Source: Candidatus Ozemibacteraceae bacterium (GTDB lineage: Bacteria; Muiribacteriota; Ozemobacteria; Ozemobacterales; Ozemobacteraceae). From it: 37,393 bases of DNA. Positions 1 to 9,474 of the stretch are shown in pieces. The translations under genes and the position numbers were made by a program. The notes under the pieces are model-generated. The model was not told where the DNA came from, ran no database searches, and worked only from the letters and a program-made list of their open reading frames with translations. Location of the stretch: positions 1-37,393 of the forward strand of contig CALLCO010000204.1 in the NCBI GenBank assembly GCA_937998695.1, read 5' to 3'. Position 1 is the stretch's first letter; each line of letters opens with the position of its first letter.

Positions 1-146
1 CACGGATGGCGCTCCTCCGCAGACCCGACCGACACGAGGTCGGAAGTGGGCCGCGGGCGCCACGGATGGCGCTCCTCCGCGGACCCGACCGACACGAGGT
101 CGGAAGTGGGCCGCGGGCGCCACGGATGGCGCTCCTCCGCGGACCC
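1..146. repeat. 60-bp tandem repeat, about 2.4 copies (dispersed family 1)
   Basis: cacggatggcgctcctccgc[a/g]gacccgaccgacacgaggtcggaagtgggccgcgggcgc repeats with exact 60-bp period at 1, 61 and 121. Contains hairpins GCGCCA-CGGA-TGGCGC and CCGACC-GACACGA-GGTCGG. Confidence 0.95.
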
Positions 147-638
147 ACCGGTTGCCCTGGGCGAGAACGTGACTCCCGGCCCGGGAGGGGCGGCCGGGGT
201 TCCATCCGAGATGCCGCCCGGTACCCGAAAGACCCAGAGTTCATGCCGAGGAAAGGGGGGGCGGAAGATCCGGCCGGCCAGGGCCGCCCAGTCTGCCCCC
301 TGCGTCGCGCCTTCGCGAAACTCGTAGCCCAACCGGCCCAGTTGGTCGGCGAACGACCAGCTCTGAGCCAGGGTTTCGAGCGCCTGCCGGGCGCGGTCCT
401 CCTCCTGGCGGAGGTCCCATTCCTGCCGCCGCTGCCGCCGCCAGGCATCTCCGAGCTCGAGGGCGGCCAACGGAATCAGCGCCGCCAGGGCCATGACCAG
501 CGGCCGGACGACCGCCGCCCACCCCGACCTGGCCTGCCCTGAGGCATCGGCCAGGGAACCAGCCGAACCCAATGGACCCATTCGGGTCTGCGGTGACTCT
601 TTCCCAGAGCCAGGGGGCCCGGGCGTCCCTGTCTCCAT
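1..638 (-). CDS. Partial membrane sensor protein (3' end beyond left edge), possible third paralog of the SpoIIE-type sensor phosphatases; contains in-frame 20-aa repeats SAEERHPWRPRPTSDLVSVG
   Basis: Manual minus-strand translation from ATG at 638 is open to base 1: METGTPGPPGSGKESPQTRMGPLGSAGSLADASGQARSGWAAVVRPLVMALAALIPLAALELGDAWRRQRRQEWDLRQEEDRARQALETLAQSWSFADQLGRLGYEFREGATQGADWAALAGRIFRPPFPRHELWVFRVPGG... One TM helix then a coiled-coil region, as in the other two SpoIIE proteins. Absent from ORF track because no stop lies in the window. Confidence 0.6.
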   Translation of the reverse strand, partial: METGTPGPPGSGKESPQTRMGPLGSAGSLADASGQARSGWAAVVRPLVMALAALIPLAALELGDAWRRQRRQEWDLRQEEDRARQALETLAQSWSFADQLGRLGYEFREGATQGADWAALAGRIFRPPFPRHELWVFRVPGGISDGTPAAPPGPGVTFSPRATGGSAEERHPWRPRPTSDLVSVGSAEERHPWRPRPTSDLVSVGSAEERHP

Positions 639-813
639 TTTCAGACTCCGAGGGTGAAGAGGCCGGCCCTTCTTGGTGTCACGCCCGCTGCTCCGCATGA
701 TGGTTCATTATACCCGTCGCAGGACAGGGAACGCGAACTGTTGCTGGCCTCGAGGGAGTTCTGGGACCGCCTCCACCGCGCCCGCTGATTCCCTCGGTTG
801 CCCGGGCCCGGTA

Positions 814-1880
814 TCAGTCGGGCACCGGATAGTCGAGGGGCAGGAAGCCCTTCTCCCCGCGGATGCGCAGCGGGGGGCGGGCTCGTTCGAGATCGGGATG
901 GCGGCAGGCCCCGAACAGGTGCAGGGCGTTGGTGCGCCCCACCGCCTCGGCCGCCTCGTATGGCAGATAGACCAGGAACCGGCGCCAGGCGGACACCGTG
1001 GCGTCGGCCTCCCCGGCGAGGCTGCCCGGCTCGCCGAGGTCGAGCCCGAGCAGGAACCGGCGCGGGAAGCGTTTGATCAGTTCGAGCAGCTCATTCCCGA
1101 AGCGAGAAAGCCGGCCCTCGGCATCGTAGAGGTCGCGGTGCAACCCGGCCAGATCGACCCGGAGGTTGCGGTACCGCTGCAGCAGATGGTCGAGCACCGC
1201 GAAATGGTTCTCGCGATGCGGGGCCGGCCCACGGCCCAGGTGGGCGAGAATGAAGGTGGTGCCGGGATGGGCCCCCAGCACCCGCTTCAGCGCCTGGAAC
1301 CCCTCGCGCGTGCCGGCCTCGCGCTCGGCCCGCGAGCCGATCGTCCAGTGCAGCAGCACCGGCACCCGATATTCGCCGGCCAAGCGGTAGATCTCCATCA
1401 GCACGGGGTGGTCGCCCGGCGTGTGGTGCCCGTGGCCGTTGACGAACAGTTCGCCGATACCCTTGAATCGCCCGGTCGCCAACCGGTTGCGCACGTAGTC
1501 GATCGAGGTGCCGCGGTCGAGCTCGAATCCGCGCAGGAAGGGAAAGAACCGGTCGGGTTCGGCGAACCCCGCCCCCGCCACCAGCCGGTCGGCATCGTGC
1601 CAGACGAGGGCCGACACCCCCATCGCCTGGATCCGGTGCCGGTCCATGATCGCCAGCAGTTCGGCAAAGTCGGCCGCGCCGCGCCAGACGTGGGAGTGCA
1701 CATCCACCAGCCACAGGTCGGGCAGACACATCGCCGCCCCAGGACGCTGGCGGGCCTGGCCGCCCGAGCTGGCTCCCACCCCAGCCAGCTCTCCACCCAC
1801 GACCACCATCATCAGCGCTCCCACGAGGGCTACCGCCCAAGGCCACCTCCTAGGCGGCAAGATTGCAGCGACGGAAGCCA
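814..1880 (-). CDS. Amidohydrolase-like (TIM-barrel metal-dependent hydrolase) protein with N-terminal signal/TM segment
   Basis: LWLVDVHSHVWRG (HxH-like), GIGELFVNGHGHH, VLLHWTIG, TTFILAHLGRG, FLLGLDLG are typical of amidohydrolase-2-like proteins. N-terminal hydrophobic RRWPWAVALVGALMMVVVGG. Start codon uncertain. Confidence 0.7.
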
Positions 1881-2442
1881 CCCCTGACGGAAGAGACAGC
1901 CTTCGCAAGGCACCTCTCTGGGGAAGAATGGAGCGAACCACAACGGTCGGTGGTCGTCTCCCGCGCAGCTCCCATGGCGCACCCGCATGCCGGTTGCCCC
2001 GTCGGAGCGGCCCCACCTTCCGGCACGCCAAGAACTGTTCTGACAGCTCCCCCGCCCCGCTTCGCCCCGTCCCTTGGGGTAGCCGATCTGTTTTCGGAAT
2101 TTGGCCACCTTGGACCGTTGACCACGTTCCTTTTTCACCCATTTTCCATTCCCTCTCCGCTCTCGACCCCGCATGCCCGGCCTGAGGCGGCACCTTCCTC
2201 CCTCGGCCATCACCGAAGATTTGTTGAGCATTACCCCCGTCATCCCTCCCTCACCGGGCAATCGCATTTGGATTTCTGCTCTGGCAGCCTGCCCCTCTGC
2301 AGCGCCCATTATACGCTTGAAAATTTGTTTGATGCGGCCTCTCAAGAGAGGCGGGTTACGACAGTCGGCGGCAAACGCCCGAACAGGCGAATCCCAGAAC
2401 TGTACCGTTTAACGCGATTGCGCTGACCACCTCATGGCGAAA

Positions 2443-2471
2443 TTGACAAACACCCCAGAAAGTGGTATGCA
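2443..2471 (+). promoter_or_regulatory. Candidate sigma70-type promoter for the lipoprotein gene
   Basis: TTGACA-17 nt-TATGCA with upstream TGG (extended -10 character), ~100 nt upstream of the start at 2570. Confidence 0.45.
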
Positions 2472-2569
2472 TTTCGGCGGCGGTTAGACCTGGTCTGGCT
2501 CCCAGTCTAGCCTGTCATTAGGGTTCTAACGCTAAGTCACGTCACTTCGAAACAAAAAGGGAGGAACTG

Positions 2570-5302
2570 ATGCGCATCCGATTTCTAGGAATTCTGGTGC
2601 TTGCCCTGCTCGTGACAGGGCTGACGGGTTGTCGCCTGATCAACGGCGGCAGCAGCGATGGTCCAAACGTGGTGAAGGCTCCCACTTCCAATACCGTCGT
2701 CTCGACCATCGTCAGGCGCCCCGTGGCTGGCGGCAGTTCGGTACGCGGCGTGAACGGCTCTATCCGCGCCGTTGCACAGACGGAAGTCGTCAAAGGCGCC
2801 CGCGTCACCCTCACCCTGTCCGATGGCACGCGCTACACCATGACCGACGACGGCAACGGCAAATATACCGCCACGGTCAGCAACATCGAGGGTGCCAAAG
2901 GGTTCGTCATCGAAGCCCACAAAGGCGACCTGGTGGTGCAGAACCTGGTCACCGACCTGAAGAATACCGACCTGGCCAACCTCGAAACCAACCACCTGAC
3001 CACCGCCTTCACTCAGATCGCCCTCGCTTTCGCCAAGAACGAAGGAACCATCCAGCTTGCCTCGGTCGAAGATCTGATCAAGAACGTCACCGCCATCAAC
3101 ATCGACCTGACCACCTTGCGCAAGGAAGTCACCGATGAAACCAACGTCACCTATGACCTGCAACGCCAGTTCTTCACCGTCGGCCTGACCAGCGCCAAAC
3201 TCGACGCGGCCGAAGGAACTCCGACCCTTCTCGACAAACTCGCCAGCGGGGAGCTGAAACCGACCATCGGCGGCACCCAGCAGACCTGGACGGACGTCAT
3301 CGTCAAGCCCATCGACGACGGCACCATCACCCCGCCGGTCGTGCCCCCCGCCGATGATGAAACCGCCCTCAAGGAGTTGGCCACTTCCTTCCTGAATCTC
3401 TTCGCCAAGGCCATGAGCGGCACCGCCATCACGCCCTCCGATCGGGAACAGCTCACGGCCATGCTCGGCGAAGATTTCATCATGAATGGTCAGACCAAGA
3501 ACACCCTGCTAGCCAATCTCGACTCGATCCAGGATGCCGAGGATCAATACCAGTTCGTCAGTTTCAGCGGCCAACCCGTCTTCCGCAAAATCGACGCGAC
3601 CACCTACCTCGTCGGGTTCCAGGGGACGGTCACCGAAAAGAACAAGACCACCAACGTCAACCATACCTTCTCGGTCGATTCGTTCAAAGACGGGTATGCG
3701 TTCGACTCTTCCTTCGCCACGTACCGGCGGACTACCCTGGATGCCGACGACCTGTTCCCGATGATCGCCAAGAAGTTCACCGACGGCAAATGGCGCCTGC
3801 TGGGCAACGGCATCAAGGTCAGCCAAGTCAACATGAATCTGCACTTCGCCCGCTGGAATAACCTCCCCAACTCCTCCTCCAACGACAACACCTACTTCTG
3901 GTTCGAGGTCAAAGATACCACGGCCTTCCCGGTCACCAAGATCGAGATCAGCGGCGGCAAGATCACCGAGACCATCACCCTGTCGAAGGTCCCTGACCAG
4001 GATGACTCCAATAAGTGGCGGTATTGGGGAAACGGGACCACTGGTTCCGACAAGCATCCGACCAACTATCCTGTGAACGGATGGCCCCTGACCGGGAATG
4101 GGTCGGTGACCCACGCCAACGGGGATGAATACACCTTCGTCGTCACCTACCAGGGCGAAGCCAAGCAGACCTTTAAGTTCCAGGTCGCCGGCCTGACCTC
4201 TAACTACCAGCCGTTGGCCGCCACCGTCACCCCCGGAGATACCGGGGTCACCGTGGCCTGGCCGAAGAACACCTTCGCCGACTTCGAAAATTACGAAGTT
4301 GCCGTTGATGCCCCCCAGGAGAGCGGCTTCAACCGTATCCTCAAGCAGGAAATCCGCAATCCCGACCAGTTGAACGTGTCCTTCAACTACCAGACCAGCG
4401 CCTACCAACTGGTTCCGGGCAGCCAGATCAACGTCATGATCCACAGCTGGCGCAAGGTCGGCATCGCCCAGAGCTTCAGCCAAACCCTCACTGTCCCCTT
4501 GTTCGGTGGCCCCGCCAACGCCCTCAAGGGCATCGCCGAAGCAGTCAAGGCTCTCGGCTTTGGCTCGGCCCGCCTGCCGTCCTTCGCCGCTCCCCCCGCC
4601 AATCCCTCCCCGTCCATCCGGGCTTTCGTCAATCCCGTTCCGAAGAGCACCGTGTGGCCCTATACAGGGTGGAGTTTCTTCATGGCGAGCGATCCAAGTG
4701 ACACCGACAGCTTCACCGCGATCGGCAACGAAACCAACTGCTTCGCCTATACCAGTGGGACATACGACAGCAACGGCATCTATCCCATCCTCAGGCTTTT
4801 CACCAGTGATGGTCAGATTGTGGCGTATGATGAGGCAAGCCTATCTCCCTGGCAGGGCATCCCCGCCAAGTTGTGGCTTCGCGCCCTCTTCAACAAACAG
4901 GTGAACGGCGGCCAGGTCACGGGTGACCTGAAAACCTTCCAGAATAATCAGGAAACCATCCCCTTGCAGAACGGTTTTACCCCGCTGTTCTTGACCGGCA
5001 ATGCCACCTTCACCGGGTCGATCGGCGGCACCAACCGCTCCGTCAGCCTCGGGGTTCAGGTCAGTGTCGAAAAGCCCGAAACCACCCAGATCGCCAACGG
5101 CTGGTTCAATGCCTCGATCTCCATCGGCAATGACACCTACGAAGTCCGCCAGGGAGAGTTTGACACCAACGGCTTGAAAAACAGGCAAAGCGAGACCAGC
5201 AACGCCGTCTACAAGAACGACGCGAAGATCGGCCGCCTGGGCGTCAACTCCCAAGGGCAGGTCACCTTCACCATGACGGGCGGTGCCCCGCAGGTGCTCT
5301 GA
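2570..5302 (+). CDS. Large secreted lipoprotein of unknown function (910 aa)
   Basis: Signal peptide with lipobox LVTGLTGC; SD gggaggaact before ATG. Confidence 0.9.
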   Translation: MRIRFLGILVLALLVTGLTGCRLINGGSSDGPNVVKAPTSNTVVSTIVRRPVAGGSSVRGVNGSIRAVAQTEVVKGARVTLTLSDGTRYTMTDDGNGKYTATVSNIEGAKGFVIEAHKGDLVVQNLVTDLKNTDLANLETNHLTTAFTQIALAFAKNEGTIQLASVEDLIKNVTAINIDLTTLRKEVTDETNVTYDLQRQFFTVGLTSAKLDAAEGTPTLLDKLASGELKPTIGGTQQTWTDVIVKPIDDGTITPPVVPPADDETALKELATSFLNLFAKAMSGTAITPSDREQLTAMLGEDFIMNGQTKNTLLANLDSIQDAEDQYQFVSFSGQPVFRKIDATTYLVGFQGTVTEKNKTTNVNHTFSVDSFKDGYAFDSSFATYRRTTLDADDLFPMIAKKFTDGKWRLLGNGIKVSQVNMNLHFARWNNLPNSSSNDNTYFWFEVKDTTAFPVTKIEISGGKITETITLSKVPDQDDSNKWRYWGNGTTGSDKHPTNYPVNGWPLTGNGSVTHANGDEYTFVVTYQGEAKQTFKFQVAGLTSNYQPLAATVTPGDTGVTVAWPKNTFADFENYEVAVDAPQESGFNRILKQEIRNPDQLNVSFNYQTSAYQLVPGSQINVMIHSWRKVGIAQSFSQTLTVPLFGGPANALKGIAEAVKALGFGSARLPSFAAPPANPSPSIRAFVNPVPKSTVWPYTGWSFFMASDPSDTDSFTAIGNETNCFAYTSGTYDSNGIYPILRLFTSDGQIVAYDEASLSPWQGIPAKLWLRALFNKQVNGGQVTGDLKTFQNNQETIPLQNGFTPLFLTGNATFTGSIGGTNRSVSLGVQVSVEKPETTQIANGWFNASISIGNDTYEVRQGEFDTNGLKNRQSETSNAVYKNDAKIGRLGVNSQGQVTFTMTGGAPQVL

Positions 5303-5347
5303 CGAAGCCAGGGCGCGCCCGCGCCTGAGCTTCCCTCCAGCCCTCTG

Positions 5348-5380
5348 ACCGGGCCGGCCCCCACAGGCCGGCCCGGTTTG
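5348..5380 (+). terminator. Rho-independent terminator-like hairpin
   Basis: ACCGGGCCGGCC-CCCACA-GGCCGGCCCGGT followed by TTG; 46 nt after the lipoprotein stop. Short T-tract. Confidence 0.6.
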
Positions 5381-5730
5381 CTGACAGCCGAATTGAGTCC
5401 GGCCCGCGAGATGAACACCGATATCGCCCCCCCCGCTGGCGCGGCCGAACCGATGCTGCCGAGATTTTTTTCTGCACGGAACACCGCTCTGAGAAGCGGC
5501 TTTCACAGCATCCAGGCCCGATGTCGAACCCGATTCGAGAAATTTCGTACAAATCCCCCCGGTTTGTGATATACTGAATGCACTTCGAGTGTGCCGCCCT
5601 TTGGGTGTTCTGCGTTGAAGCGTAGTGGGTGTCCACGGTTCGGCGTGTTGCCCCCAGTGACAGAGCGAGACGGTAGGATTCCAGGTGGTTGGTGATATCG
5701 GAGAATATTTTTCAGGAGTGTTTTCGTTAC

Positions 5731-5934
5731 ATGGAACGCGGTAAGGTCAAATGGTTCAACGAGTCCAAGGGGTACGGCTTCATCGTTCGCGACAACGGCG
5801 GGAAAGACACCTTCGTGCATCATCGTTCGATCCTCGGCACCGGCTTCAAGACCCTCGAAGAGGGTCAGGCCGTCGAGTTCGACGTCGAGGAAGGCCCCAA
5901 GGGCCCCCAGGCCGTCAACGTTCGCAAGATCTGA
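5731..5934 (+). CDS. Cold-shock domain protein
   Basis: [34 protein letters not shown]: canonical RNP1 (KGYGFI) and RNP2 (FVHH). Confidence 0.95.
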   Translation: MERGKVKWFNESKGYGFIVRDNGGKDTFVHHRSILGTGFKTLEEGQAVEFDVEEGPKGPQAVNVRKI

Positions 5935-6000
5935 GCGAGTCGGCCCCGGCGGCCCCGCCCCTCGGGTCGGGGAACCCGCCAGGCTGAAAACGCCCCCTCC

Positions 6001-6036
6001 ACCGGCCCGTCCGTCAGGACGGGCCGGTGTGTTTTT
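6001..6036 (+). terminator. Intrinsic terminator of the cold-shock gene
   Basis: ACCGGCCCGTCC-GTCA-GGACGGGCCGGT then GTGTTTTT; perfect 12-bp stem. Confidence 0.9.
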
Positions 6037-6292
6037 CGGCCCATTCCCCCTGCTGCATCGGCTGCCACCGGGGGCATCCCAGGGAAAGCCCAGACCGGCC
6101 ATCGGCGTTGGCCTCAGCCTTCTGTCCCATCGCGTCACTTCACGCTCCGACCTGCCGATCGCCGGTAGCTCCTCACCAGGATTCCCTGCCACTCGAAGGG
6201 AACCCCTCATTCCCTCTTGGCAAACCCCTCGGGGTTGTCGTACATTACCTACCATGGGGGCGGTTCCAAAATCCCCGCCCCAGGAGGAAAGG

Positions 6293-7783
6293 ATGAGTCA
6301 CCCCATGTTTGCCCGGTTACGCAGCATCCGCAACGCCGCGGGCCCCGTCCGCACCAGGGGTCTCGACGACGAGACCGTCGAACGGTTCCTCGACAGTCAT
6401 CCTCAACTGGGCCAGGCCATCGATGCGGCCGCCCGGCAACGCGAGGAGCTGGGCCGGGAATATGGCGATTGGTTCAAACTCGAAGAGGGTGCTTTGTGCG
6501 CCCTCCTGCAGGAACGCCTGTTGAATTTCTATCCCACCTACGGCATCAACCCCTACGTGCCGCTGGCCGCCGTCGGTCCCTGGATCGTCACCACGCACGG
6601 CGCTGTGCTGCACGACTCCGGCGGGTACGGCATGCTCGGCCTCGGCCACGCCCCGGCCAAGGTGCTCGAGGCGATGGCCCGCCCCTACGTCATGGCCAAC
6701 GTCATGACCCCCGCCTTCAGCCAGAAGCGGCTCACCGACCGCCTGCGCCGCGAGATCGGCCACACCCGCCGCACCGGCTGCCCCTACGACAAATTCGTCT
6801 GCCTGAACAGTGGGTCAGAGGCAGTCACTTTTACGTGCCGCGTCACCGACATTCACGCCAAGCGGATGACCGACCCCGGTGCCCGTCATGCGGGCCGCAC
6901 GCCCGCCAAGCTGGCTGCCATCGAAGGCTTCCACGGTCGCACCGAGGGGCCCGCCCGCCTATCGCATAGCACCCGCGGAATGTATCTGAAACACCTGGCC
7001 TCGTTCCGAAACCCCGACCGCATCAACTACATCCCCTTCAACGACCTTGCCGCCCTGCGCCACGCCTTCGCCCAGGCCGAGCGCGACAGCCTCTTCTACG
7101 AGGCCGTCTTCCTCGAACCCGTGATGGGGGAAGGCATCCCCGGCCTCGCCCTCACCCGCGCCTTCTACGACGAGGCCCGCCGCCTCAGCCGCGAGATGGG
7201 CAGCTTGCTCGTCGTCGACTCCATCCAGGCCGCCCTGCGCGCCCAGGGGTGCCTCAGCCTCGTCGACTACCCCGGCTTCGAGGACTGTGACCCACCTGAC
7301 ATGGAGACCTATTCCAAAGCCCTCAACGCCGGTCAGTATCCGCTGTCGGTCATCGCCCTCCGCCAGGAGGTCGCCGACATCTACGTGCAGGGCCTGTACG
7401 GCAACACCATGACCACCAACCCCCGCGCCCTCGAAGTAGCGTGCGAGGTGCTCGACAGCATCACTCCAGAACTGCGCCAGAATATCCGCGACCGTGGCCT
7501 CGAATTCGTCCGGAAGTTCCTAGCCCTGGCCGGGGAGTTCCCCGGCGCTGTCGACCAGGTGGTCGGCACCGGCCTGATGGTCAGCGTCATGCTCAACCCC
7601 CAGAAATACAAGGTCACAGGCAAGGCCGGGTTCGAGGAATGGCTCCGGATCAACGGCATCGAGATGATCCATGGCGGCGAGTATGGCCTGCGGTTCACCC
7701 CATCGTTCGACATCACCTCGGCCGAAGTCGACCTGATCGTCGAGATGGTCCGCCGCGGCCTGCGCGACCTCGGTTCCCGCTAG
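6293..7783 (+). CDS. Class-III PLP-dependent aminotransferase family protein
   Basis: GGYGMLGLGHAPAKVLEAM, NSGSEAVTFTCRV, AIEGFHGRTEG, EPVMGEG, VVDSIQAALRAQG, METYSKALNAGQYPLSVIAL (PLP-Lys region). SD caggaggaaagg before ATG at 6293. Confidence 0.85.
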   Translation: MSHPMFARLRSIRNAAGPVRTRGLDDETVERFLDSHPQLGQAIDAAARQREELGREYGDWFKLEEGALCALLQERLLNFYPTYGINPYVPLAAVGPWIVTTHGAVLHDSGGYGMLGLGHAPAKVLEAMARPYVMANVMTPAFSQKRLTDRLRREIGHTRRTGCPYDKFVCLNSGSEAVTFTCRVTDIHAKRMTDPGARHAGRTPAKLAAIEGFHGRTEGPARLSHSTRGMYLKHLASFRNPDRINYIPFNDLAALRHAFAQAERDSLFYEAVFLEPVMGEGIPGLALTRAFYDEARRLSREMGSLLVVDSIQAALRAQGCLSLVDYPGFEDCDPPDMETYSKALNAGQYPLSVIALRQEVADIYVQGLYGNTMTTNPRALEVACEVLDSITPELRQNIRDRGLEFVRKFLALAGEFPGAVDQVVGTGLMVSVMLNPQKYKVTGKAGFEEWLRINGIEMIHGGEYGLRFTPSFDITSAEVDLIVEMVRRGLRDLGSR

Positions 7784-7796
7784 ACCGACGATCGAT

Positions 7797-7944
7797 GCCG
7801 CCCGCCAAGCCCAAGGGGGCCGCTCCGTCCCCTGCCCGCCGGGACATAGTCGCTCGCCATCCGGATGCCCTCACCGTCCGGATCGCCATTCCTAAAGGCG
7901 CGTCCCTGCTGGAGATCGAAGAGATCTGCACCAGTCTCGTATGA
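7797..7944 (+). pseudogene. Truncated ORF resembling the run-in to a Fis-type HTH domain; stop supplied by the family-2 element end
   Basis: MPPAKPKGAAPSPARRDIVARHPDALTVRIAIPKGASLLEIEEICTSLV*; 'IPKGASLLEIEEI' resembles the segment preceding Fis/NtrC-type HTH. TGA lies inside TATGACTACCG. Confidence 0.4.
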
Positions 7945-8205
7945 CTACCGTAGTTTCTCAACCCCCGGGGCCGGGTTCGCCTCCAGACACCATTCCGCAG
8001 GCTCGGATCGGTGGTCTCGGGTTCGGCTCGATTCGTCGTCCGAACCTCGCAGAATCGCTAGCCATGGCGATCTGCGAGGCGTGAGGTCATCCAGGCCTCG
8101 CGGGACGTCGAAGCGGCCTCTCCCTCGGACCGATCCGGCCTGCTCCATGTGTGTCTTCCGGCGAATCCGGCCCCAGGGCGGATGTTTCAAATACGGTAGT
8201 CATAC
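7939..8205. mobile_element. Foldback/MITE-like element (dispersed family 2), complete copy
   Basis: 14-bp perfect terminal inverted repeats GTATGACTACCGTA (7939-7952 / 8192-8205). Further paired blocks: GGGGCCGGGTTCGCC (7967-7981) vs ggcgaatccggcccc (8160-8174); AGACAC vs GTGTCT; GCAGGCTCGGATCGGT (7997-8012) vs accgatccggcctgc (8129-8143); central hairpin CCTCGCAGAATCGC-TAGCCATG-GCGATCTGCGAGG (8045-8079). Confidence 0.8.
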
Positions 8206-8456
8206 TAGGCCCACCGTTTCAGGCGGTGCTGCCCCCGCAGAGTTCTGGCAAGTGCGTTGGCGGTTCACCCGCCTGTTGGCTGTTCTTCGCCTTGGGCAAC
8301 TCGTGCCCAGCCTCGTCGCCCGGGCCGATCAACAACCATTGACCGCCAGGAAGCCTTTGGCGGGACTGCCACCGCCTTTCATCCAGGGGGCCCACAACCG
8401 TCGTCTCACGGGGCCGGACCCTGGGTGACGACGGCCTTTCGTGCAGAGACGTCCCG

Positions 8457-9005
8457 TCAGGAGGCAGGTTTGGTCACGCGGCCGAGGAAGAGGACCGCCC
8501 CCGTCGGCTCGTGGACGATGCAGAACAGGAAGGGGTGATCGGCGCGGAACTCCTGGGGGGGAAGCCGCATCGACCTGGTGCCCATCACCACCGCGGTGGC
8601 CGCCGCCGCTTCGGTGCCTTCCTCGTCGACGACCACGAAGGCCTTGTGAAAGGCCGCGGTGATGAACAGGCCGGCTTCCCCCTTCCCCTTCACCGGGTCT
8701 ATCATGCGGGAGAAGTCGGCCAGCTTCTCGTTGAAGGCCTGCCCAACTCCCAACGCGTGCAGTGGTGCGACGAGGGAGAAAGCCGTTTCCATCTTGAACC
8801 GGGGCAGGTAGACCTGCACCTCCTGTTCGGGCAGGCGGGCCCACCATTCGGACAACGGCTTGGCAGCGAGGGTTTTCTCGAGATCGGGAAGACCGGTCTT
8901 CTTCCGGGGCAGAAAGACGACCATGGCCAGGTCACCACCTTGGTACGGCAGACGGAGGGTCTGGGCATCCTCGGCCTCGGCATAGCCGAAGCGCTCGGGA
9001 AACTG
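8457..9005 (-). pseudogene. Serpin family protein, C-terminal portion only
   Basis: FPERFGYAEAEDAQTLRLPYQGGDLAMVVFLPRKKTGLPDLEKTL...VYLPRFKMETAFSLVAPLHALGVGQAFNEKLADFSRM...LFITAAFHKAFVVVDEEGTEAAAATAVVMGTRSMRLPPQEFRADHPFLFCIVHEPTGAVLFLGRV: s5A/s4A, hinge, RCL and C-terminal serpin signatures. N-terminal half not found; junction position approximate. Confidence 0.75.
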
Positions 9006-9009
9006 GCAC

Positions 9010-9374
9010 GGGAAGAGGACGGGCACGCCAGCCTGTTCGCCAACATCCAGGATGACCTGGCCACCCACCCGGACCGCTGGCGCCCCGGCCCCGGACGCGT
9101 CACCCCCGAGACCCTCGATGGGTTGCAGGCTCGCAGCCGGGCCCTTTTGGCCGAGGTCCGGGGAGGAAGGGTCGCCCTCCGCTACCTGCTGACCTCGCTG
9201 GCCAGCCTCGAACAGGGCATGGCCGAACGTGAGGTCCACCATCTGCTCGCCACCGACGAGACCCGCCTCGCGGACGCCCTCCGCCACATCGCCCAGGGCT
9301 TCGCCGATCATTTCAAGCGGCTACAACAGCTCGAAACCCGCCTCTTCCCCCCGACCCAGCCCTCGCTGTTCTGA
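9010..9374 (+). pseudogene. C-terminal fragment of an unidentified protein, 5' end lost at the serpin junction
   Basis: Protein-like EEDGHASLFANIQDDLATHPDRW...LQARSRALLAEVRGGRVALRYLLTSLASLEQGMAEREVHHLLATDETRLADALRHIAQGFADHFKRLQQLETRLFPPTQPSLF*; upstream it becomes antisense serpin. Confidence 0.4.
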
Positions 9375-9474
9375 CCGGGAGCACCGCGAGTGCCCCCACT
9401 CGCTTCGCAAGAGCATCTCCTCTGACGGGGACACCAAGAACCCCGCGAACCCGCTTCTCAGGGGCATCTGAAAA

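Noticed and set aside
1-146. CRISPR array
   Set aside because: 60-bp units are contiguous tandem repeats with no spacers and no cas genes nearby.
9386-9403. GCGAGTG-CCCC-CACTCGC hairpin as terminator
   Set aside because: Perfect short stem but no T-tract, and it follows a gene remnant; insufficient support.
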